Positions 49,691-58,104 of a stretch of 64,000 nucleotides of DNA are shown in pieces. The stretch is from JBCCOW01 sp039025855 (lineage in GTDB: Bacteria; Planctomycetota; Phycisphaerae; Phycisphaerales; Phycisphaeraceae), in assembly GCA_039025855.1 (NCBI GenBank), contig JBCCNL010000010.1:17443-81442 (forward strand), given 5' to 3'. Position numbers and translations under genes: made by a program. The first letter of the stretch is position 1, and every line of letters starts with the position of its first letter. The notes under the pieces were generated by a model. The model was not told the origin of the DNA. It ran no database searches and worked only from the letters and a program-made list of their open reading frames with translations.

Positions 49691-50272
49691 TCAATTCACG
49701 CGTTTAGTCAGACGTTGGAAGTGCCGGAGTTGGGTCTTGGTGATGAGGGTGGCGAGGCGGGTGGGGTCGATGGGTTTTGATTTGAGGATTTCGGTGATGT
49801 CGTAGTCGTCCTGGGGTCTGCCGGCGCGGAGTTTCATGGCGATGAGGTCGTGGACCTCCGCGACCTTGGCGAAGCGGCCGGCGATCTTTTTGCGTCTGGC
49901 GCGATCGACGGTGTCTGCGGCGTGCTTGTCTTTCCAGAGGTCGATCTCGATGCCTGACTTGTGATAGAGCTTCCAGGTGCACTCGGGGTCGAAGCCATGG
50001 CGTTTCATCGCATCTGGATTTGATGCAAGGACCTCTTCGTGGTCGGGCTCAGCGACGAAGTCGACGTCTTCGGTATAGCGGGCGCGGCCGTAGAGCATGG
50101 CGGCGAGACCGCCGACGAGGGCGTAGCGGATCTTAAGTTCGCGGAACAGGGCGATCGCGTCGAGGAGGGCAGCGGTGAGGTCGCCGGGTGGATTGGAAGA
50201 GTCGCCCGTCATGACACGGGTTGTAGCACGGCCGCGCTGGGATTGATCGAGGGCGGCGGCGAGTGTGCTCAT
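49691..50272 (-). CDS. Nucleotidyltransferase-like protein (AbiEii/MNT type)
   Basis: The 193-aa protein shows a minimal nucleotidyltransferase core: IRYALVGGLAAMLYGRARYTEDVDFV (the GG and D-x-D elements, about residues 46-72), then SGIEIDLWKDKHAADTV with the third Asp. AbiEii-type toxins and related antitoxin/NTase proteins look like this, but no partner gene is beside it. TAAAAT (50279-50284, minus) lies exactly 6 nt before the ATG, which supports this start over an in-frame ATG at 50212. Confidence 0.75.
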   Translation of the reverse strand: MSTLAAALDQSQRGRATTRVMTGDSSNPPGDLTAALLDAIALFRELKIRYALVGGLAAMLYGRARYTEDVDFVAEPDHEEVLASNPDAMKRHGFDPECTWKLYHKSGIEIDLWKDKHAADTVDRARRKKIAGRFAKVAEVHDLIAMKLRAGRPQDDYDITEILKSKPIDPTRLATLITKTQLRHFQRLTKRVN

Positions 50273-50278
50273 GTTTGC

Positions 50279-50284
50279 ATTTTA
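50279..50284 (-). promoter_or_regulatory. -10-like TAAAAT, 6 nt before the nucleotidyltransferase start
   Basis: TAAAAT, GCAAAC, then ATG, in an unusually AT-rich patch for this window. Confidence 0.65.
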
Positions 50285-50299
50285 GATGGAATGCTGGGT

Positions 50300-51607
50300 T
50301 TAACGAAACGTGAGGGTGTGGGTGAGTTGGCCGTCGCGGGAGCGGGACCAGGTGAGGGTGGGTTGGGGGCGGAGGCCGGGGGCGGTGATGCGGGGGGGGA
50401 GGTCGAGGCGGTCGGGCTCGAGGAAGAGGAAAGGGCGGTCGGGGGCGGTGTCGGTGTGGGGGTCGGGGAAGCGGTAGAGGGTGGGGTCGTCGGGGGCGAG
50501 GAGTGTGCGGGCGTCGGGGTGGTGGGGGTGGTGTTGGGTGAGTGTGAAGTTGAGGTTGCCCAGGCGTTGGCGGAGGGCTTCGCCGGTGGGGTCGAAGGGC
50601 TGGGGGTCGTTGTCGGAGACGGGCAGCGGTTGGTCGTGGGCGAAGCGGATGGCGGAGGCGAGGAGGTGGAGGCGCTGCAGGGCGGTGTCGAGGGGGGCGG
50701 GCTCATGCTCGAGTGCAAAGGTGCGCCATCGGGGTTCGAGGGCGGTGAGGCCGGCGGGCCCGAAGGCGTGCTTGAGCGCGGTGTCGGGTTCGGCCCCGGC
50801 GGCGAGTTCGCGGAGGTAGCGCTGGAGGGCGGGGAGGTGTCGGCCGTCCTCGCCGTGGATCAGGAAGTAGACGAGGGACCAGGCCTGGGCGTAAATGCGT
50901 GAGCTGGCGGCGGGGTCGGTGCGGAGGGCGTGGGCCCAGTCACGGGGGGTGAGGGTGAGCAGGCGGTTGAGGGGCAGCGCTTGTCCGCTGTGGATGGCTC
51001 GTTTGATGCGGGCGATGCGCTGCGGGGAGGCGAGCCCGAGTTCCATGGAGTCGCGGACGAGCACGGCGTCTTCGAAGTACTGGGCGAGGCCCTCGTTGAG
51101 CCAGGTGGGGACGCGGGTGCCGAGGGTGGAGAAGACGAACTGGTGGAAGCCTTCGTGCTGGAGGGTTTTGAGGGTGTGGTGGTGGTTGGGGGAGTGGGTG
51201 AAGGTGGCGAGGCCGTGGTGGTGGTGGGTGACGAAGAACATGCCGCCGGAGTTGGCGGCGTTGATGCCGAAGTGCTGGAGGAGGTTGCGGTAGTCGTCGG
51301 CGGTGGCGAGGAGGTAGAGGGGGAGGGGCGCGGCGGGGGGTTGGCCGAGCTCGCGGAAGCGTCGGGTGTACTGCTCGGCGAGGCGGTCCATGTGCTGGCC
51401 GAAGGGCTTGGCCTCGCCGCGGGGGAGGTTGGTGTGGATGCGGTAGTGCTGGGTCTCGAAGACGCGGAGGAGGGGGAGCGGGGCGGGCTCGCTGGCGGGC
51501 TGTGGTGTGGTGGTGGTCGAGCCGCCGCCGGCCAGAGCGTAGACGGGGAGCAGCAACGAGAGCCCGGCGAGGGATAGCGTCAGGGTGCGGCGGGTGCGTC
51601 GATACAC
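50300..51607 (-). CDS. DUF1570-type secreted metalloprotease-like protein, copy 1
   Basis: The 435-aa protein has a signal peptide (LTLSLAGLSLLLPVYALA), then FETQHYRIHTNLPRGEAKPFGQHMDRLAEQY and the zinc-protease-like LQHEGFHQFVFS (HEGFH, about 162-166) with VPTWLNEGLAQYFED giving the downstream Glu. Planctomycetes have many such proteins; substrate unknown. The start is GTG. It lies 154 bp after a paralog with the same orientation and about the same length. Confidence 0.85.
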   Translation of the reverse strand: MYRRTRRTLTLSLAGLSLLLPVYALAGGGSTTTTPQPASEPAPLPLLRVFETQHYRIHTNLPRGEAKPFGQHMDRLAEQYTRRFRELGQPPAAPLPLYLLATADDYRNLLQHFGINAANSGGMFFVTHHHHGLATFTHSPNHHHTLKTLQHEGFHQFVFSTLGTRVPTWLNEGLAQYFEDAVLVRDSMELGLASPQRIARIKRAIHSGQALPLNRLLTLTPRDWAHALRTDPAASSRIYAQAWSLVYFLIHGEDGRHLPALQRYLRELAAGAEPDTALKHAFGPAGLTALEPRWRTFALEHEPAPLDTALQRLHLLASAIRFAHDQPLPVSDNDPQPFDPTGEALRQRLGNLNFTLTQHHPHHPDARTLLAPDDPTLYRFPDPHTDTAPDRPFLFLEPDRLDLPPRITAPGLRPQPTLTWSRSRDGQLTHTLTFR

Positions 51608-51761
51608 ATCTGGGGTATCGACGCGGTAGGTCGATGGCTGAGTAGCGGGCCGGGTTGGGCGACGGTGGCAGCGGTTTGGTGAGGTGTGTAACCGGTGCAG
51701 ACGTGACAGGTGGACCTGCGATGCGTTGCATCGCGGCTATGACACGCGGCTCGTTTTCGCG

Positions 51762-53003
51762 CTATCGGAAGGTGACGTCGGCGACGGGGTTGTCGTCTTC
51801 GTCGGTGGTCCAGGTGAGGTTGGCGGAGGGGCGGAGCTGGGTGGCGTGGAGGGTGGGGAGGCCTTTGCCTTGTCGAGCGGGCTTTAGCTGGAAGGGCGTG
51901 TCCTGGCCGCGTCGGTTGGGGTAGGAGTAGAGGGATTCGTCGTCGGCCTTGAAGACGGTGGTGCCGGCTTCGTTGCGGAGGGTTCGGGTGAATTCGATGC
52001 GTTGGAGGGCGGCTTTGAGTTCCTCGAGGGAGGCGGGGGTGGGCTCGCCGCGTTCCTGGAGGAGTTGCAGGCCGGCGCCGAGGAAGTGGAGTCGGCCGAC
52101 GGCGGTGGTGAGCGGGTCGGGTTCGAGTTCCTCGAGGGTGTAGTCGCGCCAGCGTCGGGCGAAGCCGGCGGTGTCGGTGGTGCCGAAGGCCTCGGCGAAG
52201 GCGGTGCGGCTGGTGCGCCCGCTGGAGATGAGGCTGAGGTAGCGTTGGAAGGCTTTTCGGTATCGGCCGTTGTCGCCGTGGATGAGGAAGTGGACGACGG
52301 ACCAGGACTGGGTGTATTGGAGTCGGCCGTGGGGGTGGCCGCTGAGCATGTTGTTTCGCCATTGCTCGCTGGTGATGTTGATTAGGTCGTCGAAGCGCAT
52401 GGCCTGGTTGTTGTTGATGGCGTCGCGCATGATCTGGATGCGGCGGGGTTCGGCGACGCCGAGCTTGAGCTTGCCGCGGACCATGATGGCTTGCTCGAAA
52501 TAGACGGCGAGGCCTTCGTTGACCCAGAGGGGCAGGTCGGGCCCGATGTGGGAGAAGGCGAACTGGTGGAAGCCCTCGTGCTGTAGGGTTTCGAGGGTGA
52601 AGTCCATGGGGACGTCGTCGGTGTAGGTGGCGAGTCCGGACTCGGAGCCGCGCCAGAAGAACATGCCGCCGGAGGCCTGTGCGTTGATGCCGAGGGTGGC
52701 CATGTGGCGGACGTAGTCGCGTTGGGTGGCGAAGAGGTAGAGGTCGGGCTGGCTTTTGGTGCGGGCGCGGAAGTCGGCGAAGCGTCGGGAGAAGGCGGCG
52801 TAGACCTGGTCCATGTGCTGGGCGTAGGGCTTGAGCTCGGCGTTGGAGAGGTTGGTGTGGATGGTGTAGGCGCGGGAGTTGACGGTGCGGAGGTCGACGG
52901 GCTGGGCGGCGGCGGTAGGGGTGGTCAGGCCGGCAACGAGCAGGGTGAGGACAAGTGAAAAGATGGCCGCCGGAGGGTGGCGGTGGGTCCGTGGTGTGTT
53001 CAT
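51762..53003 (-). CDS. DUF1570-type secreted metalloprotease-like protein, copy 2
   Basis: The 413-aa paralog has signal peptide SLVLTLLVAGLTTPTAAAQ and matches copy 1 along its length: YTIHTNLSNAELKPYAQHMDQVY, LQHEGFHQFAFSHIG with HEGFH, LPLWVNEGLAVYFEQAIMVRGKLKLGVAEPRRI, and a matching C-terminal part ending in TFR. Both keep the catalytic motif, so both may be active. Tandem duplication is the likely origin, now clearly diverged. Confidence 0.85.
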   Translation of the reverse strand: MNTPRTHRHPPAAIFSLVLTLLVAGLTTPTAAAQPVDLRTVNSRAYTIHTNLSNAELKPYAQHMDQVYAAFSRRFADFRARTKSQPDLYLFATQRDYVRHMATLGINAQASGGMFFWRGSESGLATYTDDVPMDFTLETLQHEGFHQFAFSHIGPDLPLWVNEGLAVYFEQAIMVRGKLKLGVAEPRRIQIMRDAINNNQAMRFDDLINITSEQWRNNMLSGHPHGRLQYTQSWSVVHFLIHGDNGRYRKAFQRYLSLISSGRTSRTAFAEAFGTTDTAGFARRWRDYTLEELEPDPLTTAVGRLHFLGAGLQLLQERGEPTPASLEELKAALQRIEFTRTLRNEAGTTVFKADDESLYSYPNRRGQDTPFQLKPARQGKGLPTLHATQLRPSANLTWTTDEDDNPVADVTFR

Positions 53004-53023
53004 GATGTGGTTCCCGGGGTGGT

Positions 53024-53902
53024 TTATTTGCCGGCGAAGTCGATGAGGCGGGCGAGTTCGGAGCGGAGGTCCTTGCGGTGGACGACGCGGTCGACGAAGC
53101 CTTTTTCGACGAGGAACTCGGAGCGTTGGAAGCCGTCGGGGAGTTCTTGGCGGACGGTGTTGGCGATGACGCGGGGGCCGGCGAAGCCTATGAGGGCTTT
53201 GGGTTCGGCGAGGATGAGGTCGCCGAGCATGGCGAAGGAGGCGGTGACGCCGCCGGTGGTGGGGTCGGTGAGGACGGGGATGTAGAGGCCGCCGGCGTCG
53301 TCAAAGCGGGCGAGGGCGGCCGAGGTCTTGGCCATCTGCATCAGGGCGAGGGCGGACTCCATCATGCGGGCGCCGCCGGCGGCGCAGACGAGGATGAGCG
53401 GGAGGTCTTTCTTGGTGGCGAGCTCGATGAGGCGGGTGATCTTTTCGCCGACCACGCTGCCCATGGAGGCCATGATGAAGCGGTTGTCCATCACGGCGAG
53501 GGCGACGCGTCGGCCCTTGATATAGGCGGTGCCGGAGACGAGGGCGTCTTTATGGCCCGTCTTCTTCTGCATCTCGGCGAGGCGCTGCTTGTAGGGCTTG
53601 CGGTCGGTGAAGTTCAGGGCGTCCCTGGGGGCGAGGTCGTCCCAGAGCGAGTCGAAGGAGCCGGGGTCGACGAGTTGTTTGATGCGCTGGTCGGCGTCGA
53701 TGCGGTAGTGGTGGCCGCACTCGGGGCAGACGAAGAGGTTGTCCTCGACCTGCTTGCGGTAGGTCATGGCTCCGCAGGCGGGGCAGCGGATCCAGAGGCC
53801 GTCGGGGACGTCACGCTTGGGGGCGGCGTTGGGGACGTCGGCCCAGGTGCGGGGCTTGGTGCCGTGGGCGGTGGCGTCGGTTTTTGCGGGGGAGTCTGCC
53901 AA
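53024..53902 (-). CDS. accD: Acetyl-CoA carboxylase carboxyltransferase subunit beta
   Basis: The 292-aa subunit has the N-terminal zinc ribbon (IRCPACGAMTYRKQVEDNLFVCPECGHHYRI, four Cys) and the crotonase-like carboxyltransferase core (KDALVSGTAYIKGRRVALAVMDNRFIMASMGSVVGEKI, CAAGGARMMESALALMQMAKT, GGVTASFAMLGDLILAEPKALIGFAGPRVI). It pairs with AccA, not in this window, to make malonyl-CoA for fatty acid synthesis. The start is TTG at 53902, supported by GAGGG 6 nt upstream; the first 25 residues are not conserved. Confidence 0.95.
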   Translation of the reverse strand: MADSPAKTDATAHGTKPRTWADVPNAAPKRDVPDGLWIRCPACGAMTYRKQVEDNLFVCPECGHHYRIDADQRIKQLVDPGSFDSLWDDLAPRDALNFTDRKPYKQRLAEMQKKTGHKDALVSGTAYIKGRRVALAVMDNRFIMASMGSVVGEKITRLIELATKKDLPLILVCAAGGARMMESALALMQMAKTSAALARFDDAGGLYIPVLTDPTTGGVTASFAMLGDLILAEPKALIGFAGPRVIANTVRQELPDGFQRSEFLVEKGFVDRVVHRKDLRSELARLIDFAGK

Positions 53903-53965
53903 GTCGTGCCCTCGTTGGGTGACCCCAGAGTTTATCGAAAGCGGTTCAAGGATGACAGGGTGGTG

Positions 53966-56900
53966 TCAGGAGCCGGCGGCGTGTAGGGGGCGTCGGCCTT
54001 CGAGCATGGCGGCGAGTTTTTCGCGGTTGGACTGGGGTTTGGGGGGTTCGGCTTCCTCGTCGGTGAGGTGCAGCTCGGAGCTGGGCTCCGGGATTGGGGC
54101 GTTCAATGCTGCGGATGATCCGGGGGTGTCGGGGTTGGTTTCAGCGGATTCGTCGATGTGGCCGTCGGCGCCGACCTGGTCGAACTGGACGGCGACGCGT
54201 TTGGAGACGCCACGCTCCTGCATGGTGATGCCGTAGAGCTTGTCGCAGGCCTGCATGGTTCGCTTGTGGTGGGTGATGACGATGAAGTGGGACTTGTCGA
54301 GGAACGAGTGGATGATCTGGGTGAAGCGTTCGACGTTGGCTTCGTCGAGGGCGGCGTCGACCTCGTCGAGGATGGCGTAGGGGGAGGGCTTGGACTTGAA
54401 GATGGCCATGAGCAGGGCGATGGCGGTCATGGTTTTTTCGCCGCCGGAGAGCTGGGAGAGGGCACGGGGTTCTTTGCCGGGGGGCTTGGCGGTGATGTCG
54501 ATGCCGGACTCGAGGATGTCGGTCTTGCCGTCTTCGTCGGGCTGGAGGGTGAGCTCGGCCTTACCGCCGCCGAAGAGGCGGCGGAACATGCCGTGCTGCC
54601 CGGCGAAGTTGTCGCGGACCTCGTGGAAGGTCTGCTCCATGCGGGTGCGAGAGTCGGTGTTGATGGTGTCGATGAGCTCGCGGAGCTGTTTTTCCGCGGC
54701 CTCGATGTCTTTGACCTGATCGGCGAGGTCGTCCTGTTTCGCTTCGAGCTGGTCTTGTTCGGCGATGGCGTCGAGGTTGACGTTGCCGAGGCGGGTAATC
54801 TTGCCGCGGAGGTCGTCGATTTCGCGTGCGGTTTCGGTGTGATTGATGTCGAAAGGACTGTCGGTAGGAGTGGGGTCGTCGTCGGGCGACAGGCCTGCTG
54901 AAGCAGGCCCGCCTCGTTGGTGCGCTTCGAGGGCTGTCTTGTATTCAGCGTCGAGATCGACATCGAGCTGGTCGGTGGTGCGCTGACGGACGGCGTCGAG
55001 TTTGACCTCGAGTTCGCGGCGGGTGAGGGTCGCGGCGTTGACGGACTGGTCGAGCTGTTCGACCTGTTGGCGGGCGGTGGCGACGGCGTCGCGGGTGGTA
55101 GCGGCGGCTTCGTCGTGCTCGGTGAGGTGGCGTTGGGCGAGTTCGACGTGGGTGATGGACTGCTGGAGTTTGTGGTCGGCGTCGGTGGCGGCTTGCTCGG
55201 CTTCGGCTTGCTGGGTTTGGAGTTCGGTGACGCGTTGGCGGTGGCCGGCGAGCTGGGTTTCGAGGCGGTCGCGTTGGCGGGTGGCGTCGGCGGCGGCGAC
55301 TTCGGCTTGGCGGGCTTCACGCTGGGCGGCGGCGTGCTGCTCGGTGAGCTTGCTGGACTCGACACGGGCGGCGGCGACGGCCTCGGCGGCGTCGTCGGTG
55401 GCTTGCTGGTGCTGTTCGATCGTTGCTTCGGCGGCGGCGCGGTCGGACTCTCGGGCGGCGGCGGCCTGGTCGTGTTCGGTGGCCTGCTCCGTGAAGGTGG
55501 TGTGGCGCTGCTCGGCGTCGGCGAGCTTGCGGTCGATGGACTCGGCCTCGGCGGCGAGGGCGGGGGCCTGCTTATTGAGGGCGGTGATCTGGTCGGCGAG
55601 GTGGTCGGCCTTGCCGGTGAGCTGGGTCACGGCTTGGCGGAGCTCGGTGAGGGCAGTAGTAGTTTGAGCGGCCTGCTGCTCGGTGTCGGAGGCCTGCTGG
55701 GCGAGGAGGCGGTGGGTGGATTCGTCGGAGGCGATCAGGGCGTCGAGCTCGGTGAGCTGGGCGTGGAGCTGGGCGATCTCGGAGCGGCGGGAGATGAGGC
55801 CCGCGGTGGCGGCGGAGGGTGGGCCGGCGGTGATGCGGCCGTGGGCGTCGAGGAGCTCGCCGGTGGGGGTGACGAAGCGGTGGCCGGTGGAGAGGAGGGC
55901 GCGGAGGAGCAGGGCGGCGTCGAGGTCGGGGACCAGGAGGGTTGAGCCGAGGGTGCGTCGGAGGACGGGGGCGAGCCAGGCGGGGTAGCGGACGAGGTCG
56001 AGGAGGGGGGTGACGCGTTGGAGGAGGCCGGCGGCGAGGGGGTGGGTGGGCGAGCCCACAGATTCAATCTGTGGGCTTCGAGCGGGTGTTGTGGTGGGTG
56101 GGGCGTCGAGGGCGAGGAAGGTGACGCGGCCGGCGAGGGCGTCGCGGGCCGCGGAGCCGGAGGGGGTGGTGAGGTCGGCGAGGCGGTTGATGATGAGGGC
56201 TTGTTGGGCGTCGCCGAGGGCGGCTTCGACGATGGGGGCGTGCTCGACGTTGGCGTCGAGGAGGTCGGCGAGCATGCCGCGGACGAACGTGTTTTCGCCT
56301 TCGAGCAGTTGTTTGATGGGGTCGGCGACGCCCTCGCGGTTGTCCTGCATCTCTTGCAGGGCGTCGAGGCGGGAGTGGAGGGCGGAGCGTTGTTGCTTGT
56401 GGTTGCCGAGCTGGGCGGCGAGTTGTTGGAGCTGATCGGCGAGACCGGTGGCGAGGGATTTTTGTTGATCGAGGGTGGCGGTGGTGTCGGTAAGCTGCTG
56501 CTCGGTGGTGGCGAGCTGGCTGCTGATGGTTTCGCGGTCTGCGGTGAGGGTGTCGAGCTTGGTGGCGAGCTCGGCCTGCTGGGTCTCGAGCTTGGCACGG
56601 GACTCGGTGAGGGCGGTGCGGAAGGTCTCGAGGGCCCGGGCCTCGTTGCGGGCGGCGGCGGCGTCGCGGAGGTGGTCGGCGATGGCGGCACGGTGCTGTT
56701 CGTGGGTCTGGCGGGCGGCGGCGAGCTGCTGGGTGAGCTGTTGCTGCTCGGCCTGAGCGGACTTGAGGCGATCGGCGGCGGTGGACTGGAGGTCGGCGAG
56801 CTCGGCGGTGAGGTCGAGGGCGGATTGGTGCTGCTCGGCGAGCTGGCGCTGTGACTCGGTGAGTTCGTCGAGGCGATCCGCGTCGTTCTTGGCTTGGTTC

Positions 56901-57925
56901 TGGAGGTCGCCGAGGGCGGAGCGGTGGAGGGCGGCGGCTTGGGTGGCTTGGTCTTTGGCGGCCTGGTGATCGCGTTGGGTGTGCTCGGCCTGCTTGAGCT
57001 GGGCGGTGAGGGCGTCGCGTTGGGTCTGCGCTTCGGCGGCGGCGGTCTCGTGCTGGGCGAGTTGGCGGGCGGCGGCGAGGCGGTCGGCTTCGGCCTGTTC
57101 GAGTTGGTCTTGGGCGTCGTTGAGGCTGGTGGTGAGGCGGTGGGCCTCGGCGAGGTTGAACTGGAGTTGGAGGGTGCGGAGCCGGGCGTTGTGTTCCTGG
57201 AAGGAGCGGGCGCGGGCGGCCTGCATCTTGACCGAGCGGAGGCGGCGTTCGGTGTCGTCGAGGCGTTGTCGGCAGAGGGCGAGGTTTTGTTCGGCGCGTT
57301 CGAGCTTGCGGATGGCTTCCTTTTTGCGGGCTTTGAAGCGGGAGACGCCGGCGGCCTCTTCGAAGATCTGGCGGCGTTCGGCGGGGTTGGACTCGAGCAT
57401 GCGGGCGACCTTGCCCTGCTCGATCACGGAGTAGGCGTCGGTGCCGATGCCGGTGTCCATGAAGAGTTCTTTGATGTCGCGGAGTCGGGCGCGTTTGTGG
57501 TTGATGAGGTATTCGGAGGTGCCGTCACGGAAGAGCTGGCGGGTGACGTGGACTTGGTCGGTGTTGAGGGGGAGGGCGCGTTGGGGCGAGGGCAGCAGGG
57601 GGTCGGACCCACGGTCAGAGACCGTGGGCTTCTGTGTGCCATCGTCATTGAGATTGGGAAGGGGAGGGTTGTCGAAGGTGAGGGTGACGGAGGCCATGCC
57701 GGCGGGTTTGCGGGCGGCGGAGCCGTTGAAGATGACGTCGAGCATGGCCCCGCCGCGGAGGGACTTGGGGGACTGGTCGCCGAGGACCCATTTGATGGCG
57801 TCGACGACGTTGGACTTACCGCAGCCGTTGGGCCCGACGATGCCGACGATGGGCTGGTCGAAGGCGATTTCGGTCTTGTCGGCGAAGGATTTGAAGCCGG
57901 CGACGGTGAGCTTGGCCAGTCTCAT
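53966..57925 (-). CDS. smc: Chromosome partition protein SMC, unusually long (1319 aa)
   Basis: The 1319-aa ATPase has an N-terminal head with GPNGCGKSNVVDAIKWVLGDQSPKSLRGG (Walker A near 31-39), long coiled coils rich in Gln/Ala/Glu, a hinge near 560-690, and a C-terminal head with LSQLSGGEKTMTAIALLMAIF and YAILDEVDAALDEANVERF. SMC compacts and separates chromosomes with ScpA/B. Standard SMC is about 1190 aa. The excess includes three loops that carry palindromic repeats: residues about 97-106, 615-624 (hinge) and 1004-1012. GGAGG lies 11 nt before the ATG; the ATG start matches the family N-terminus MRLAKLTVAGFKSF. Confidence 0.96.
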   Translation of the reverse strand: MRLAKLTVAGFKSFADKTEIAFDQPIVGIVGPNGCGKSNVVDAIKWVLGDQSPKSLRGGAMLDVIFNGSAARKPAGMASVTLTFDNPPLPNLNDDGTQKPTVSDRGSDPLLPSPQRALPLNTDQVHVTRQLFRDGTSEYLINHKRARLRDIKELFMDTGIGTDAYSVIEQGKVARMLESNPAERRQIFEEAAGVSRFKARKKEAIRKLERAEQNLALCRQRLDDTERRLRSVKMQAARARSFQEHNARLRTLQLQFNLAEAHRLTTSLNDAQDQLEQAEADRLAAARQLAQHETAAAEAQTQRDALTAQLKQAEHTQRDHQAAKDQATQAAALHRSALGDLQNQAKNDADRLDELTESQRQLAEQHQSALDLTAELADLQSTAADRLKSAQAEQQQLTQQLAAARQTHEQHRAAIADHLRDAAAARNEARALETFRTALTESRAKLETQQAELATKLDTLTADRETISSQLATTEQQLTDTTATLDQQKSLATGLADQLQQLAAQLGNHKQQRSALHSRLDALQEMQDNREGVADPIKQLLEGENTFVRGMLADLLDANVEHAPIVEAALGDAQQALIINRLADLTTPSGSAARDALAGRVTFLALDAPPTTTPARSPQIESVGSPTHPLAAGLLQRVTPLLDLVRYPAWLAPVLRRTLGSTLLVPDLDAALLLRALLSTGHRFVTPTGELLDAHGRITAGPPSAATAGLISRRSEIAQLHAQLTELDALIASDESTHRLLAQQASDTEQQAAQTTTALTELRQAVTQLTGKADHLADQITALNKQAPALAAEAESIDRKLADAEQRHTTFTEQATEHDQAAAARESDRAAAEATIEQHQQATDDAAEAVAAARVESSKLTEQHAAAQREARQAEVAAADATRQRDRLETQLAGHRQRVTELQTQQAEAEQAATDADHKLQQSITHVELAQRHLTEHDEAAATTRDAVATARQQVEQLDQSVNAATLTRRELEVKLDAVRQRTTDQLDVDLDAEYKTALEAHQRGGPASAGLSPDDDPTPTDSPFDINHTETAREIDDLRGKITRLGNVNLDAIAEQDQLEAKQDDLADQVKDIEAAEKQLRELIDTINTDSRTRMEQTFHEVRDNFAGQHGMFRRLFGGGKAELTLQPDEDGKTDILESGIDITAKPPGKEPRALSQLSGGEKTMTAIALLMAIFKSKPSPYAILDEVDAALDEANVERFTQIIHSFLDKSHFIVITHHKRTMQACDKLYGITMQERGVSKRVAVQFDQVGADGHIDESAETNPDTPGSSAALNAPIPEPSSELHLTDEEAEPPKPQSNREKLAAMLEGRRPLHAAGS
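54892..54909 (-). repeat. Palindrome in frame inside smc, third insert
   Basis: GGCCTGCT and AGCAGGCC form a perfect 8-bp stem with a GA loop. It is read as GGPASAGL between the C-terminal coil and head of SMC. Confidence 0.75.
56054..56079 (+). repeat. Palindromic repeat family A, copy 3, inside smc hinge
   Basis: GCCCACAGATT and AATCTGTGGGC (10-bp stem, TC loop) followed by TTC. On the smc strand it encodes ARSPQIESVGS in the hinge domain. Confidence 0.85.
57608..57633 (+). repeat. Palindromic repeat family A, copy 4, inside smc N-terminal head
   Basis: CCCACGGTC and GACCGTGGG (9-bp stem, AGA loop) followed by CTTCT. On the smc strand it encodes QKPTVSDRGS, in a loop between the DNPPLPNLN strand and HVTRQLF. 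Confidence 0.85.
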
Positions 57926-58076
57926 GCTGCGGGTGACCTCCGTGTCGGGTCTTGGTGGGAGAAGGCGACGCTCCGCGTGGCCTGGGGGTGTCTGGGGGCA
58001 GACATTATCGGAGATCGGCAGGGTTGGGGGGAGGGCGTGAAGTTTGGGGTGGAAAAGGAGTTGGGGTGGGGCGGGT

Positions 58077-58090
58077 GGTCGCAAGCGACC
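58077..58090. repeat. Short GGTCGC/GCGACC palindrome
   Basis: GGTCGC and GCGACC with an AA centre, between smc and the FlgI-like gene. Related to the palindrome at 17001. Confidence 0.5.
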
Positions 58091-58104
58091 GCGCTACGAG
58101 GGGG

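Noticed and set aside
49691..50272. Complete AbiE-type toxin-antitoxin system
   Set aside because: Only the nucleotidyltransferase-like gene is present; neither neighbour looks like an AbiEi antitoxin.
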